Source: Mesaphorura yosii (lineage: Eukaryota; Arthropoda; Collembola; Poduromorpha; Tullbergiidae). Taken from it: a stretch of DNA of 64,000 bases. The stretch spans positions 372,001 to 436,000 of the forward strand of contig WIXG01000014.1 in assembly GCA_009869945.1 (NCBI GenBank). Reading direction: 5' to 3'. The notes beneath the pieces were generated by a model. It was not told where the DNA came from, did not search any database, and was given only the letters and a program-made list of their open reading frames with translations. The translations under genes were made by a program, and so were the position numbers. This document shows positions 27,107-39,329 of the stretch, in pieces. Within the stretch, counting starts at the first letter, position 1; each line of letters begins with the position of its first letter.

Positions 27107-29921
27107 AATAGGCTAAAGAACTGCATTGTTATTTGATTGGCTAGTTTAGGAAGGATATAATGTACAGAAAGAGTTCAAAGTTTAGGTAAAGTGTAATTAC
27201 AGTTCATATTACAGGTTTCCTGAAGAATCCAGATTCTTATGTACTTTATCTTTCCTAGGCAAGAACGTGTTCTAATGAACATCGTGAAGGAATTAATGGA
27301 ACAAGAACTGTGTAAATTATTAAGTGTTGGCTACTAAGTACTACCGTCCCTGTTGCATAATGCCTATAAGAAGTGGAACCTTGAAACTAGTTAAGGCTGC
27401 AACCAACTATAGTTTTAAATGCATCAGTAATGTCACCAAGAACTGGAGGGTCATCATATGGGCAAGAATGACTCGTTGGAAGGTTGGCAGGTCGAGGCTG
27501 GACATGGAAAAAGTTGGAGCGAGTGCTGACTGAAGACATCAAATTGGACTGGAAACACCTTGTTGGCGGAAACGAGTGAGTGGATATGATATGGCTCATA
27601 GCAAATGGCGACAACATCAGCTGAATGCTTAATTTTCGTGATGATTAGACGAATTTTAGTTTTAAACGAAGTATGTGATATCAGTCATTAAGTCCTAGCT
27701 ACAAAAGGTAATTAAATCTGTTCGTAGTACTTAATAAAATTAAGAAGACTCTTGTATCACCATTAATTATTGTCACGTTAGTGAATTTTACCCTTATTGT
27801 ACATTACCTGAGTAGCTACTTCTGGATTTTCTTAGTTACTTATTTGCTGCGCGTGTTTCAAAATGCAGGTTTTCTTTTGCCACTATTAAAATCTAATTGA
27901 ATTAAAACCTACTAAAGAACCTCTACTAATAAAACTTCTTTACTTGTGACGTTTAGAAGCAAATAAATACACTGACTCTACACTCTGTAGCATCCGCAAG
28001 TGTAATTCTTATTATCGCGTTGCAAAGTTAAATAGATATAACATAGGTTACGAAATAGATTCAACAGAGGTTAAGAGCAGTGGCGTAACTAGGCCGGTGC
28101 AACGCACCGGGGCCCTGGGCCCCGCGGCTCCTGCTAGACACATCCAAATTTTTGGTCGTAGGGCACAGATTGCGCGACACGCAATTTTCTTTTAAGTGAT
28201 CCTGGTCAACAAATAAGCCAAGTAAGATCAATTGCCCCGGGTAGTTGCCTGATAGTGCTGTCAGAGAATAGGGAAATACTAACTTAACGATCTCCTTCCG
28301 GTTTCTTTTCCGCCTCCTGCTTGTCCTTCTCATGTGACTTGTTTGAATCCTGCATTGCTTCCATATTTGTCCTTAACTTTTTGAATGACTGGTTGGCTCT
28401 AATACATTAACTTTCGATTAGTCTGCTCGATTTCTGATAACTGACGGGATGATTGCAATTACAGCTCAGAGTGCAAACTTAAAGTGAAGGATTTGAGATT
28501 GGTTTCAAAATGGTGATTCGAATTGGTGCATAAACATTCATCATGCGACAACATGGACAAGTTCATTGTCCTGTAAACAACGATGAGTTGTCATCCACCC
28601 TGTCTATCTTGCATAGCATCAATTAACGCTAACCAAAAATCATCGACTTTTGTGCAGCACTCAGTCAATGGGGAAACTCTCGAAGTCAATGTCCTTTCAA
28701 ATTGCAAACTCTTGCAATCTGCGACTGTGAAATCCAGCCTCACACAGAGACCTTTGGGGTTCACGAACTCTAGAATCACAAAGCGATTTCTTTAGGCGAA
28801 GAGAGAATAACTCGATATATGAAAGTCAGCCCAAACTGCATCTTTATGGGAAGACGAAAGAGCGTGGCATTCTTCGTGGACCGGTGATTGAAACCTGCAA
28901 GATGTTAATTGAAGGCCATCTATCAATAGGAATGAATGATTGGAGCCTCCTAAATCTTGGCAAGTCATTTGCTCTGGTTGAGCGAAGAGTTTTTCGTGCC
29001 AATTTCCTCGCACCGGTCGTCTGCCGCCGTACCGGAGATATCGCAATTGAAAAATTGGAATGGACTGTTATGATTGCTCTGTACTTCAATGTAATCGCCA
29101 TCGGTCGAGTAATAATGTATTCTTTGCTAAGCAAGAATTATTGCAGTTGCAGGCGCCCTGTCTGTCAGTAAATGAATTTTTTCGAAGAATTAATTTATTC
29201 TAGTAAGCAAAAATAAACGGTCGTCGTGCCATTAAATACGGCAAGTAGAGGTTAGATATTTGTAACATGATTTACTTAAAATTAATATATGAGATTAAGT
29301 GTTTCAAGATAACACAGGTAATGACGACAAGACGTACACATTCCAGCACCATACAGCTGAATTTCTGCGATAGAGCACACATTTACTAAAAAGACATGTA
29401 AGGCAAAAATATAAAAATGAATAAATCAGACATTAACAGATAAATGTAACTTGTCAAAATAACATCATTCTCAATGTAATACCATAATCTTAAAGTGTAG
29501 AAAATCCTCTGACAAACTTTCGCATGTCAGAAGTACGTCATCGCAAGCAAAAGCAAGAAACAAGAAGTGAAGTAAAAAAATAACTCAAAACAATACATTA
29601 ATCTAGAAACATGTTAAAACACCTTGCAGTATTTTGGGGTTTGGTAGACCACAGACATGAGAGAAAAAATATATAAAGTCTACCACAAAAACATGGTACT
29701 TCATTCATTCATACCAGAAAAGCTAGCATGTAATTCTTATCGCTAGTAAAGTGTCTTGTCTTGAATATCTAAAATCTAGGTGATACAAAATAACAGAAAG
29801 CTTTTAAGCTATAATATTGAGACTGCAATAACTTATATTGTCAACATGAACGAGCACAAAAACAGTATGTAAGAAAAGATAGAAGTGAAAATAAAACAGA
29901 TACTCATCGTATATGTAACTA
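27107..29921. other. cap-n-collar 3' UTR and spacer
   Basis: The 3' UTR of cap-n-collar follows, with AATAAA-type signals near 27733, 27930 and 27963. Then comes a spacer with a GC-rich palindromic block near 28080-28125 and overlapping short open frames on both strands at 28580-29170. None of these frames has a recognised product. The TMEM170-like gene ends at the right edge, and a TTTATT (AATAAA on the minus strand) near 29191 could end its transcript. Confidence 0.5.
28078..28125. repeat. GC-rich double hairpin, possible transposon terminus
   Basis: CAGTGGCGTAACTAGG at 28078-28093 resembles the ends of many cut-and-paste DNA transposons. It is followed directly by two perfect stems: CCGGTGC/GCACCGG around AAC (28094-28110), and GGGGCCC/GGGCCCC around a single T (28109-28123). 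No matching inverted copy was found nearby, so this may be a solo end or a truncated element. Confidence 0.4.
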
Positions 29922-30469
29922 CTATAAGGTTGCTAGAATTCTAGTAAACGATATCCCTGCCGCGATTACTGTTTGTCCAACACCATAGAGAAAGGCGTCA
30001 CGTGCGGACATCGAATAGCCACTGACTTTATAAATAAAAGCAATTACAGCACTTGTTATCAGACCAGAGGTTCCAGGTGTCAGTATGCCCATTAGGAGGA
30101 TCAGCAATGGAAAGAACCTGGAGTCACACAACAGGGATTACAATAATTTCCTACCATTAGCCACTGTCTTTACAATGAATGGGTCTTATGGAGACCGAAA
30201 GACAAAAATTTAATTACCTTCCTACATGATGCTTACGCAACGTCGCAAAACCGATAACTGCAGCTATTGTATGAATTAAAATAGATGAAAAGAACGCCCA
30301 AAGGAACACATGATACCACATTTCTGAAATTTAGACAAGAAAAGCAGTTAGTAATCAATTTCTCGTAATTTACGGCTATTAATATGGCAATGTGGGACTT
30401 ACCAATAAATGTGTTAAGCGGATCAGATGGCTTAAACACGTTGAATATTGAGTCCAATTGGGTGGACAT
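29922..30469 (-). CDS. TMEM170-like small membrane protein
   Basis: Three exons read 30403-30469, 30218-30323 and 29922-30117, and encode 122 residues. The match to TMEM170 is clear along most of the length: EMWYHVFLWAFFSS in exon 2, TLRKHHVGR at the exon 2/3 junction, LLMGILTPGTSGLITSA in exon 3, and the C-terminal FLRILATL-like tail, here FTRILATL. Human TMEM170A is 144 residues with a longer N-terminus. Three membrane segments are visible (about residues 28-48, 60-80 and 95-118). Family members sit in the ER/nuclear envelope and promote ER sheet formation. The ATG at 30469 gives MSTQLDSIF, the only start compatible with the exon phase. The gene lies about 460 bases downstream of the asteroid-like gene on the same strand, and each probably has its own promoter. 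Confidence 0.9.
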
Positions 30470-30928
30470 ACTTACTCACTATTTCATAATGTAATGTTTA
30501 AAGAAGGTATCACCTATCACAGTCAGCCACTGTCTGGTGAATGAGTACTTGTTAATTTATTTACAAATTAGCTTCATGCCAAGTCAGGGAACCGGACGAG
30601 GTGAATCTAAGAAAACAGATAATACTTGCTTTAGTTGGTATGTCAGACAACGTCTGATGAGAGAGACACTCCTGATCCAGAGTTCAGTACTAAACACTCA
30701 CAGAATTGAAAAACTCGCACTCTCATCTCGGACAGTGCCACAGTGCCCGAGAACAGCAGCCTGTTCCTTTGTTTAGTTTGGTTTACAACGATCCCTTTCG
30801 AGAATTGACTTCGTTAAGGTTTAAATTTATTACAACTGCGTAAAAGGTTTATTAAAAATTGGTTTGTAAATATCACATAATCGTACTTAGCTTAGAGTTA
30901 TTCGTAATCAGTAATTACCTTTGAGTTG
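30470..30928. other. Spacer between TMEM170-like and asteroid-like genes
   Basis: This holds the likely promoter/5' UTR of the TMEM170-like gene and the short 3' UTR of the asteroid-like gene. A TTTATT at 30848-30853 (AATAAA on the minus strand) lies about 80 bases beyond the asteroid stop codon and is the probable polyadenylation signal. Confidence 0.5.
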
Positions 30929-33096
30929 TTAAATTTTCAGCTGTTCAAGCTTCTCTCCAGTGTCTTGCATCTTGGAAGTCTTGACTTTAAAAGTCTTCTT
31001 GATCTTGGCCCCATCCACTGTGGGTCGCTCAGAAAATTCTACAAATTTGATCAGTATCTTCCCGATAGGATCTTTCGGCAGATGCTCCTTGATAAAGTTT
31101 AAAGGTCGGTCGAAGAATTTGGTCGAAGTCGCTTCGTGTACATGGTACACGATGTACGAATTAAGAGTGGTGATCTTAGGAACCTTAAATGGGTTACCGA
31201 GTAGCGAATTCAAGGTTTTGGCATGAGCGAAGATCGCTTTATACTCGCAATAGTGGTAGACTCTTGACAACTCATAATTCCCCAATTTGCCAGTCTTCTC
31301 AGTCATGCTGTAGAATGAGATGAGTTCTTTAGACATCTTCTGAGCTTTTAAAATAGTTGAGATGTTCCCGTCATTAGATGAACTTTCTTCTTTCTCGTCT
31401 GGATTATTCGACTTCATGTTTGATTTCAAAATGGAAAGCAAAACTCCCACGGCGATTGCTGAACATCCAGGCCTCTGTTGTAGAAAGTATAGTAGTGTAA
31501 TAATTGCAAAACGGCTGTGCGTGGGCCATTCGTTTATGAATTTCTGGTATTGCTCACAGCCGAATGTTGCTAAAAAGATTAAGGCACCATCGCGTCGAAA
31601 GCCATCTTCGTAAAATCTTGGCAAAATTCCCACAGTCGGTAGCTCGACTATCGGTTTAATCTTGAACATGTCATGTTCACGACCGGCTCGGGAGATGATG
31701 TCGATGTCGGCGCAGCCCAGAAGTCCAGCAATTACTTGCAAGATAGGTATCGCAATTAGCTGCGACGGCTTTTGTACTAAGGTCTCTACTTGAGGCCACA
31801 ACCAGACCTTCATATTTCGCATCATGTCCAAAACTTCTGTTGATAATTGGCCACTTCTAACCTCAGCCATAAACCAAGATGGCGCCGTAATTCCCGTATT
31901 ACGTTGAGAAGTTATTTCCTCCTGATTCTGCAACTTCTCTACCGCGACAGCAAATTTCTCCTTTTCAAAATACAACTCTTTTTTTCTTTCGACGGAAATC
32001 TTGCAACGTTTGATTTCTATGCTTTGTTTAAAAATTCCATTACAATGAACTTCCACAAAACGCAATGTAAATGGATCTTTTCTTTGTCCAGAGTAACCAC
32101 TGAGTATACGACCAAAATTTGCAGTAGGTGGTTGTGGTAACGCGAATTCTCGAATTTCTTGATCCAAGTTGGGGTTTGCAATTCCAGTTCTCTTCACTAA
32201 CTCGATGCCAAAATCATTCAAGCACTCTTGCTCCAGTACTAACTTCAGAAATAAATCAAATTTCTCCATAATTGTTGCGTCTGGAAACAAATTTCGGAAG
32301 GCAGTTGACGAGCACTTGTCATTCCCAAATACTAGCCCGAGATACGGCACGGCTGACAACTGGCGTTCGTTAAATTTGTATAGCTCGGCACAAAGTACTT
32401 TCAAATTCACAATTTTTGCATGCAGAGCGAAAACCTTTTTGCCTTCTTTGACCATATTTCGAAATTCAATCTTCTGAAATGGAATTGCCAGTTGCACACC
32501 CAAATAAACTTGGAAATCAGAATCCGAACTTAACACAGGAGCTTTCAGCTTTTCAGCCAAGTACGCGATAGTGTCATCTGCCTCGCCAAGGGTCTGTACG
32601 TGGAATACACTCTGTTCAAGTAGAATTTCCACGAAAGCAGTCTGAAAATTAAGGAAACACAAGTAGTACTACCAAACAGGTTCACTTGTAAGAATTTTAT
32701 AGAGACCCATTATATAGAAAGGAAATGCACCTTTAATCCAACAGGCACGTATCCACTAGCGGGCTGATTGTATCCAGTTTTTCCGTTGTTTTCAATTGAT
32801 CGTTGAAATCTGTCATTGATAGTATGAAATTTATCCGGCTCGTGTGCCCCGTCGAAGACCACAATGGGTTGCACGTTTGCATTTTTTAAGTGTTGAAAAA
32901 AATCTCGCACATTTTTTGCGAATCCAACATAATCACCACCGACTTTATGCGCATTGGGCTCCTTCTTTTCGTGGTATAGGTAGAACGCCGCATTGAATCC
33001 ATCCACAATTACTGTGCAATCCGTCAGCCAAATACTGGACGCATACTTGGTTGTTGAATATTGTTCCAAAAATGTTGTAAGGCCAGGAATTCCCAT
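30929..33096 (-). CDS. aste1: Asteroid / ASTE1-like XPG-N family nuclease
   Basis: Two exons, 32731-33096 and 30929-32641, join in phase 0 and give 692 residues; human ASTE1 is 679. The protein opens with MGIPGLTTFLEQ, the XPG-N start shared by FEN1-like nucleases. Acidic residues expected at the metal site are visible: IVDG (D32), VFDG (D82), GEADDT (E142, D144, D145) and SSDSDF (D162, D164). The rest is the asteroid-specific region ending in a lysine-rich tail. Known family roles are structure-specific DNA cleavage in double-strand-break repair choice (ASTE1 in vertebrates) and a link to EGFR signalling (asteroid in Drosophila); which applies here is inference. The ATG at 33096 begins directly with the conserved motif, so the start is secure. 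The track-like upstream methionine of exon 2 lies in the intron and is not used. Confidence 0.92.
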
Positions 33097-34769
33097 TTTG
33101 TTTCGTAATGTCAGTCAGTTTTAGTTCGAATTGTAGAATACCTTTTTATCAACCAAAGCAAACATAAAGCATTAGCCAAACCACTTCAGGCACTGTGATA
33201 TCAGTAACACTAATGGAAGAAGCTACAAATGGAAATACTTACCACCGATTACGTTGTACAGTCTTTTCGTTACTAGAGAAGAGATCGGATGAAGTGGAAG
33301 GACTTTGAGCTATTAATCACAAAAATGGATATATCACATACGTAAAGCCAAGGTAATGGCACACAGAAGGAAGATGACAAGGAATTATAGCTTTGTAGCG
33401 TCAAATAGGTCAAATTGCACTCATAGTTACAATAGTTAGTGAACAATTAAGATTGTCAAAAGGCAAAATTAGTAGTCAACTTGTTTTGTCGGAGAAGTGA
33501 GTACAAAAAACCCAAGTAGAGTAGCAGGCCAGACAGGCTTGTGCTTCGTACAGTGTGCATGGTGTACGCCACAGAAAGAGCGTTCAGCTGTGTTGCTGTG
33601 CAGCGCAGGAACGAAACGAATACGGCTCTCTACGGCCTCTGTGTATTCCGAAAGCATGTGCTCGCAAATGACGGCTCGCGCTGCTTGGTTTCAAATTGGC
33701 TGTTTGTCCTTTGTTGGCATCATAAGTTCATTCCATGAATAGATTCGGTAGACATGCATCTAACGGGTGTTCACCAACGAAGTAAGAACGCTTTGATTAA
33801 AAAGCTGCAACTACGCAATTTATTGTCATATTAAGCAATAGTAGGGGAATATTTTTACAAGATCTAGTTAGACGGACTATGTCTTCATCTTCACGACGCA
33901 AGGGACAGACTTTGATAACGTTGATTTGAGTAAACATTTCATATGTCCACACGAATACGGAACAAATGATATCCATATCCATTAATATAATGCTAGCAAT
34001 TAATTACTCGAAAGAAAATTACAATTCTCTCGTTGATAGTAGACTATTCTTTGACTTTGTTGTTGAATTTAACACTCCGAAACTTAGCATAGCGGTTGAA
34101 CTATCATGTAAGTCATTTGGACTAGTAACATGAACAAATTTCATATTGCACAACTGTAAAGACTTTCTTAGGAGTTATAAAACAGATCTAATGTTTTTAA
34201 GACAGACTATGTCTAATGGCTTCGTTTTTATCTAAGTAAGTGCTGACTATCGACTACCAGGCAACGTAGTTCTCCACTGCCAATTAGTTGCTTCCCTAAA
34301 ATTTGGCTACTTGCTAAACTTTAGCTATAACTTGGAACAACGACGCTTGCTTAATTCTAAGCCTTGAAGGTTTAAGAATGCCTCACTGTACTTAAGCAGC
34401 AGCTTGGCACTCTAAATTCCCTCATTGTAGGGTATAGCACCATTTGAATCAGCTTCGTCTCTCCTTTGCAGAAGGACGACCTCTTCATAGTTCTTAAATA
34501 ATTCTAACTACTTGACTGCAACCTACACTTACACCAAGAGATTATCAAAACCTAATGGAACATTTGTGTACAATTACTCAAGTCTTGCTTCAGACCAGCA
34601 CTGATTCCTTGATAAGAATAAGACCTTCATACCTTGAAACTATTTCTACAAAAACTACGATCAAACTACATATCTATCAATTGTAAATATGATCAGTAGA
34701 AATCACAACAACGGTATCAGTGGAGATAGTCGCGTCGTATTCACTGGCCACACCCAATCAGCTTACATT
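33097..34769. other. Spacer: asteroid promoter side and sideroflexin 3' UTR
   Basis: No coding exon is recognised. TTTATT at 33819-33824 is a possible minus-strand polyadenylation signal for sideroflexin, which would imply a 3' UTR of about 950 bases. The part next to 33100 should contain the 5' UTR and promoter of the asteroid-like gene. Confidence 0.45.
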
Positions 34770-36815
34770 TTACAGACCCTTGTTGTAGTAGACAACTGTT
34801 GGCGGATTGGGTAGTTTTCTGATACGCTCCTATAGAAGAAAACATTCAGCCAGATGCATAAAATTTCTAAACATTGAAATAACGGATGCTGCCTCTAGTT
34901 CCTGGACTCACCTGGAGTTCCGGTTCCAAACTTGAGACTGCGATTGATGATTTTTGTGGGAACAGCGCACAGCACATTGGCGTGGCAAATGTGAGACAGA
35001 ATCCACAAAGAAGCACTTGCAGTGGCGCTCCAAGCCACGGTAGCCTTGTTAGAGTACCTTTCTTCTCAAGATGATTCATCAGGATTGGAGGAAGTACTGA
35101 AAAAATATTACCACAATTCATATTCCCCGAAAAGGCCAAATATAGGAAAATAATAACCCAAGAACCCTAAGGCGTGTGCTAAACAGTATGCTACCATGTC
35201 CGAAAACTATAAGCATGTCGAAAGAAAATGAAAGCGCACAAATGATACGAGAATTCGGAAGACAAGACAATTATTCTAAAGCAGACAGTCTCTGTACCCA
35301 TGCTTGGGACGGCCATGCCAATGCGAGAGAGGCACACTTGGGCGATGCCCGAGCGTGCGGCAGCAGTCGAAACTCCCAAGCGATTCCCATTGCTATCCAT
35401 TACTTGAGTTCCTTCTTGAATCTCCCTTTAATTTGAAAGAACCAAAAAGTAAAAAACGCATCAGAACCGAAATACAGGCTACAGGACAGTATTGATATAC
35501 AATTAAGTGACTTAAAATTGAAACCAGAGCTGATAGCGATGGCCTAGACGAACGGACATAGTATACAGACTATGCACAAGATAGGCTGCCCCTTACGCCC
35601 AATCATAGCTGGATTAACAAAATTGTGTATTAACTCATTCCAGGTGACGCCATTCCGATACGGCTAAGAACAACTGACGCAATTCCAACCTGCGCTGCCT
35701 TCTTTGATTCGCCTAATCTGTTTTCATTATCATCTACTACGGGTATACCATCTTGGAGTTCTCTGTCATTAATTTTAAAACAGCTTAACAGCTTGAAATT
35801 GATATGGACCAGACAATGACCATCAAATAATTCTCCCAGAATTCCATGTCCAAATAACTTGTTTCAAATTATAATAAGTCGAGTGGAAGCCACTTACTTC
35901 ATTCGCATCATAGGAATGTTGACACAGTTCGCTGCTGCGACCGCAGCAAATGGCACGAACCGACCAACCAGTGCAGGCGCTTTCTAAAAATATCAAGGGC
36001 AATATTTTTAGATTACATTTCGGTTTAATTGATGAAAGTTATTTCATTCAACATGTAGTCTTGCTACCTTAACTAAATTATTGAGTCCTAACGCTGTCAC
36101 CAGTGCCCCGCCAGTAGCTAGGACGTAAGATGTACCCAATTGTCTGCGGAACCCAAGTACGAGCAGGAGTTAGCTAGCATTTCATGTGACAAGTTCACTG
36201 ATTCAACTTACGAAACACTGATTGGTGAGTCACCGCTACGGTTGGAATAGTTTACAACAGCATTAAATGACTGATTAAACCATTGCCAAAATACAACTGC
36301 ACCTGTGGACCTAAAGAAAAGCCATATTTTAAGATTCCCTTTGTCTTGTGATATTTGGACGTGGGATGTGACGAATTTGCCAATCGTAGCACTTACTTGT
36401 AAAACGTTAGCATGCAACCCGTGATGCTCATGTTCATCGGAACTTGAGCTGACATTCGGCCAATGAGAATCATTTTCTCTCCGGTGTCAGGATGAAACGC
36501 AGAGTCGTAAATGTTCTTGGCCTTCCAGATGTCATCTTCATTGAGATCAACCTTTTCGCCACGTCTGGTAAATAGAGAGATGTAATTGTACACTCCGAAC
36601 TTCACGCGTCAATGTGGTGGCATGCAAAAATGTGGATATGAAAACAATGACGCTTACTTGTAGCGTAGAACAATGTCCCGTGCTTTCTCCAGTTCGGAAG
36701 ACGTGCATAAAAGGTTCAAAGGATTCGTTGTGACGAAGAAGTGTTTGGCCCGCCCCCAATATGTCCCTTGATTCCATCGTGGCTCGTCCAGGTTGATCCT
36801 CCCCGCCAAAGCCAT
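34770..36815 (-). CDS. sfxn: Sideroflexin (SFXN1/3 type) with alternative exon 7
   Basis: Coding exons are read as 36658-36815, 36397-36564, 36212-36310, 36068-36143, 35898-35983, then either 35635-35762 or 35298-35425, then 34912-35096 and 34770-34829. With one exon 7 the protein is 319 residues; human SFXN1 is 322. Conserved family motifs include [91 protein letters not shown] and the C-terminal YYNKGL. Sideroflexins are inner mitochondrial membrane proteins; SFXN1/3 carry serine into mitochondria for one-carbon metabolism. The start chosen is the ATG at 36815 ([14 protein letters not shown]), preceded by a probable non-coding exon ending near 36896. The unusual point is the pair of interchangeable exons, described separately. 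Confidence 0.95.
35298..35425 (-). other. sfxn: Sideroflexin alternative exon 7B
   Basis: This is also 128 nt, with the same phases as 7A, an acceptor in a pyrimidine-rich stretch ending AATTAAAG, and donor GTACAG. It encodes a variant of the same segment, beginning [18 protein letters not shown] and ending [11 protein letters not shown]. By eye it shares 27 of 43 residues with 7A. It lies 209 bases downstream of 7A. Confidence 0.87.
35635..35762 (-). other. sfxn: Sideroflexin alternative exon 7A
   Basis: This is a 128-nt exon with acceptor ATGACAG and donor GTTAAT, entering in phase 2 and leaving in phase 1. It encodes residues 196-238, beginning [18 protein letters not shown] and ending [11 protein letters not shown]. 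It is the copy closer to the upstream exon and matches the usual sideroflexin sequence well. The donor is weaker than that of exon 7B. Confidence 0.88.
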
Positions 36816-39329
36816 CCTCTGGAGAAATAAATCCGAATAAATCAGTGGAGCATTCAATGTTAATACCGAAATTCACTAAATTGACTGTTACGTTACCTGA
36901 ACTTGTTGTACAATGCGGTGAACACGCCGGCCGAGTCGTCACTCCAATTTGGATTGCGGTGAAGTGAGGCAAGTCATTCAGTGTATGTTCTCCTGCTTAA
37001 TGAAGGACGCTTGATGACCAAGAGGAAACGTCAGCATTTATCGGGGCTATAAAAAGAAGGAAACATTTCTCAATTCTAAGTTCATTATGTAACTTCGATA
37101 TATGCATTAAGAGAATGGTTTCTTGTTACTGCTTGAAACATCGCATGCAATAATGAGTATGGTCGCAAGAAACGGTCAAGTAAAGCGTCTAAAGTATGAA
37201 TAATCATGTGCTGCTTTTGGGTTGAGTGATAAAAGGCTTTCGGTGATAACTTTTAACCCTTGCTCCATTAGTTAAATATGACTGAGGTTAAGCAAACGCC
37301 TTACTTGAACCTTCTGAGCAGCAACGAGCACGGAAAGTGCCCGGAATGGGAAAGGTCCAGTTGAGACAAGGGTGTGCAGTCTGCTTCTTGCTGGTCGGAA
37401 TCCTCACATTGTGAACCCTGGAAAGATACACAAGCGATTACCAAAAGGTTTAATTTTAATTATCTTCCGCTTCAAAATAATTTGCCCGATGGAATCGTAC
37501 CCGTCGGAGCAGGTCTTCCACCTAGCGCTGCCATTGCCACACTCGCCCGACTCTGAACTCAGCGCTTACGCTTACTACACTTTTGACCTAATTCTGGGGT
37601 TCTTCGGAAAATCGAAATGCCATGCAGACTGTTGCGTGCTGTGCACGAAACGATGAGCACGAGAAAGAGAGACGGCTCCACGCAAAGGCAGGAGGAAAAT
37701 TGCAATATAGAAAGTCCTGGCTCGTCTCGCCTGGGTCCGAGCTGCTGGCTGGAGTGGAATGTATAGAGCCTATGGTAGTTTTCGCGAAAACACACTCATA
37801 CTAGTGAGACGGAGGGAAATATGGGATGGGTAATGCAAAACTAAGCATGTCCTCGTACTCATGGCTGCCGGGAAGCTAAAATTTCGGACAGCGTCGTGAT
37901 TCTCATCTTGAAGTCAGTTTGTCAGTTATCAAAAGCAGCAGAAACAGACCCGGAGTCTGGTTAAGCGATACTGCAGCACGGGCCACTAGAGTTGTCGAGT
38001 TATGCACGAAATGTTGGCAACGATTTGCAAGAGAGGCTCAGACTGCGATTCTACCGTGCGAGTTACTCTATTACATTGTCATACTGTCAACTCATACATG
38101 CGAGATAAGTGTCAATAAACGGTGTTATTTTTATCCGTCGAGACACGCCTCATGCAAGAAGCAAAGTAATAACTCGTATTACTCACCGTACCGGACTCGC
38201 AGTTTAGACGAAGTAAGTACAGTTTAAAGTTGGCTGGATCACAATCACAATTCTTTTTCAATTCAACGCGGATGAATTTTTCACTCCTGACGACTTAGAA
38301 AAATATCTTAAGGAATCAATGAGCAGTAAATATGAACCCAATTGGGTTTGCTTTGTTGTCATACAACTTTTGACGACTATCACTTTCGGACACGCACGCA
38401 ATTTATAATGCACGAAAAGAGAGCTCGAAATATGCACGGTCTAAAATCAAACAGCTGATATCGTAGATGTAAAATAGAGTGTGTGATTTGCCGAAAGTTT
38501 TGCACAGAACGGATTACAAGTGCAAGTGTTCTTACACCGCGAGCAGCAGGTTTCTTTACTTGACTGGCTTCCTGTTGCCTGTTCTCTATTGTTATTACGT
38601 AATACATTGCAATGGTGGCTATCACCTGAACTCATGAATTCGCAACCCATTGCATTCAGTGTGTAATGAACCATCATTATACGACGCCATATATACGAGC
38701 CTTTTGGCAAGCAGTTGGTGCACTGCATGAAGAACGTATGAGAGCCTGGGCACAATTGCCAATTGCGTAGTAGAAGAAACATGTGGAAGATGTCAACGGC
38801 ATAGTTTGGCGATGGGTACGGGACATGATGTACGCGTTAATTTTGGCAATGTTCATTCGAGTTTGTGAAGTAAATAATCTGTCATCGTTAAGCCCGAGCC
38901 ATTAAACGTCAGGAACGCAGTTTCAAGGGTAGTAAGATTTGCAGTGCGGATGCGGACAAAATGTGGCGACTGACGCTACCGAGTCTCAAAATGCCTCTTC
39001 TGGAATTAACAGTATGAAAGCATCCAATCCGTACATTGCTTCTGAGTTTTAGCTTTATGCGGTCAAAATCAGTGACCGAATCAATAGATTAAGATTTTTT
39101 GGTTTTTAAATTTTCTGTGCAAATGAATGCTGAGCAATTAGTCACATACATCATAATCGTTGCCTTAAACCAGTAGCTGATTTCATTCGTTCACCGTATG
39201 AGAGAATTCCCAAAGCCCGGGAAGCTCATGCAGGCGACAGCTGAGAATCTCAGAGTCAGAGTTCAGCGAAGTGGCGACGATTTCTTAATTGCTGTGTTTC
39301 TGTTTTGTTACTAAGTTCCTGGAATTTCG
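36816..39329. other. Spacer between sideroflexin and the isomerase-like gene
   Basis: The first part holds the probable non-coding first exon and first intron of sideroflexin: a GTAACG donor follows ...GTTCAG at about 36896. The rest is the divergent promoter region of sideroflexin (minus) and the isomerase-like gene (plus). No further gene or repeat is recognised. Confidence 0.5.

Noticed and set aside
28583-29171. Overlapping open frames on both strands downstream of cap-n-collar
   Set aside because: None has a recognised product, splice partners or a convincing start. They may be remnants of a repeat, but this could not be shown.
32642-32662. Upstream methionine in the second asteroid-like exon frame
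   Set aside because: It lies in the intron before the TTTTCAG acceptor. The first exon ends in phase 0 and joins at 32641.
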